Assembly (NCBI GenBank): GCA_024169445.1
Contig: JALKFA010000001.1
Span: forward strand, 3,534,001 to 3,598,000
Direction of reading: 5' to 3'
DNA from: Buttiauxella agrestis ATCC 33320
Lineage (GTDB): Bacteria; Pseudomonadota; Gammaproteobacteria; Enterobacterales; Enterobacteriaceae
Length of the DNA stretch: 64,000 nt
Positions 63,186-64,000 of the stretch are shown here, one piece after another; the stretch's first letter is position 1, and every line of letters begins with the position of its first letter. The notes under the pieces are model-generated. The model was not told where the DNA came from. It was given only the letters and a program-made list of their open reading frames with translations, and ran no database searches. The position numbers and the translations under genes were made by a program.

Positions 63186-64000
63186 TCAGAAGGTTTCCCA
63201 ATTTTCGTTAGACTCGCTGACTGCCGCTTTGCGCGGTGTCATTGGCGTAATCGTTACTTTGGGTTCAGCGCTTCGAACTGCGGCTTTGGCATCCTGGTTA
63301 ATACGAAACACCGCCACGGCCTGAGTCAGACGACTGGCTTGCTCTTCAAGTGCTGAAGCGGCGGCAGCAGACTCTTCAACCAATGCGGCGTTTTGCTGCG
63401 TAACACGGTCCATTTCAGAAACCGCCAGCCCAACCTGGTCGATACCACGGCTTTGCTCGTCAGATGCCGAGGCAATTTCGCCCATGATATCGGTCACGCG
63501 GGTCACCGCATTGACAATTTCACCCATGGTTTCGCCAGCACTTTCCACCAATGTTGAACCGGTATCCACTTTGCTGACGGAATCTTCGATCAGGCCTTTG
63601 ATCTCTTTGGCCGCCTGTGCACTGCGTTGTGCCAGATTGCGTACTTCACCGGCAACCACTGCGAAACCACGCCCTTGTTCACCCGCACGTGCAGCTTCAA
63701 CGGCGGCGTTAAGTGCCAGAATGTTGGTCTGGAAGGCAATGCCGTCAATCACGCTGGTAATGTCGGCAATTTTCTTCGAACTGCTGGCGATGTCGTTCAT
63801 GGTGCGCACCACGTTATCCACCACTTTTCCGCCCTTCTGTGCGGTTTCAGAGGCACTCAATGCCAGTTGGCTTGCCTGGCGGGCATTTTCCGCATTCTGT
63901 TTAACGGTGGCAGTTAACTCTTCCATGCTGGCAGCGGTTTCTTCAAGCGAGGCCGCTTGCTGCTCGGTGCGTGAAGAGAGATCGTTATTGCCGATGGAGA
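63186..64000 (-). CDS. Methyl-accepting chemotaxis protein, C-terminal signalling domain (cut by window edge)
   Basis: About 271 residues of the cytoplasmic part are visible. The frame runs on past the ATG-like codon at 63926 to the edge ([20 protein letters not shown] methylation helix). The hairpin tip signature [34 protein letters not shown] is at about 63640-63760 (read leftward), the second methylation helix is [21 protein letters not shown], and the C-terminal pentapeptide NWETF binds CheR/CheB, so it belongs to the Tar/Tsr/high-abundance class. The ligand domain lies outside the window. Confidence 0.93.
   Translation of the reverse strand, partial: SIGNNDLSSRTEQQAASLEETAASMEELTATVKQNAENARQASQLALSASETAQKGGKVVDNVVRTMNDIASSSKKIADITSVIDGIAFQTNILALNAAVEAARAGEQGRGFAVVAGEVRNLAQRSAQAAKEIKGLIEDSVSKVDTGSTLVESAGETMGEIVNAVTRVTDIMGEIASASDEQSRGIDQVGLAVSEMDRVTQQNAALVEESAAAASALEEQASRLTQAVAVFRINQDAKAAVRSAEPKVTITPMTPRKAAVSESNENWETF

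Overview
The window is chromosome-like DNA from a member of the Enterobacteriaceae. The tynA-feaB-feaR-paa cluster, TyrP and DigH are close to their E. coli counterparts in length and sequence, and a family of GTAG-headed REP-like palindromes is scattered between genes. I cannot fix the genus. Kluyvera, Buttiauxella, Raoultella or a relative would fit, but this is only an impression. Both edges cut a gene.

Layout. (1) 1-6.8 kb is accessory DNA: the 3' part of a very large alpha/beta-hydrolase + CHAT-protease fusion, a decayed ISNCY-type transposase, a GNAT/DUF1778 toxin-antitoxin pair with its palindromic operator, and a small hypothetical gene. (2) 6.8-17 kb is a hydroxyproline catabolic cluster. 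A PAS-AraC regulator is flanked by a rightward operon (4-hydroxyproline epimerase and a three-subunit flavin/2Fe-2S D-hydroxyproline dehydrogenase) and a leftward set (dihydrodipicolinate-synthase-like deaminase, ketoglutarate semialdehyde dehydrogenase, APC transporter, Ldh2-family imino-acid reductase). (3) 17.0-26.2 kb is a long AT-rich leader followed by a giant RTX animal-type heme peroxidase with its own type I secretion ATPase and HlyD adaptor. (4) 26.3-27.6 kb is digH. (5) 27.7-48.9 kb is the aromatic amine/phenylacetate block. TynA oxidises phenylethylamine or tyramine to the aldehyde, FeaB makes phenylacetate, PaaK activates it to the CoA ester, and PaaABCDE/G/Z/F/H/J degrade it to acetyl-CoA and succinyl-CoA. 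FeaR and PaaX are the regulators and tyrP lies at the end. A TumE/TumA-type toxin-antitoxin pair is wedged between paaK and paaX. (6) 48.9-50.5 kb holds an ABC-type six-TM protein without an ATPase domain, divergent from a TetR regulator, with twin palindromic operators between them. (7) 50.5-58.2 kb is an eight-gene leftward operon (two solute-binding proteins, permease, ATPase, GNAT, two flavin monooxygenases, M20 deacetylase). It has the composition of the Bacillus S-alkyl-cysteine / S-(2-succino)cysteine salvage operons. (8) 58.5-60.2 kb is a tripartite HipBST module. (9) 60.2-63.0 kb is a toxin graveyard and arsenal: a 231-bp Tn3-type inverted-repeat miniature element abutting the tail of a lost toxin gene with a surviving Imm26-like gene, then a frameshifted hcp followed by a Tlde1-like T6SS L,D-transpeptidase effector and its probable immunity lipoprotein-like partner. 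(10) The right edge is the C-terminal half of a methyl-accepting chemotaxis protein ending in the NWETF pentapeptide.

The most noteworthy items are the CHAT-hydrolase fusion, the secreted RTX peroxidase, the TumEA insertion splitting the paa operon, the Gram-negative S-alkyl-cysteine salvage operon, HipBST with its key residues conserved at identical positions, and the miniature Tn3-like element beside an orphan toxin tail. Only the sequence was read; no database search was run.
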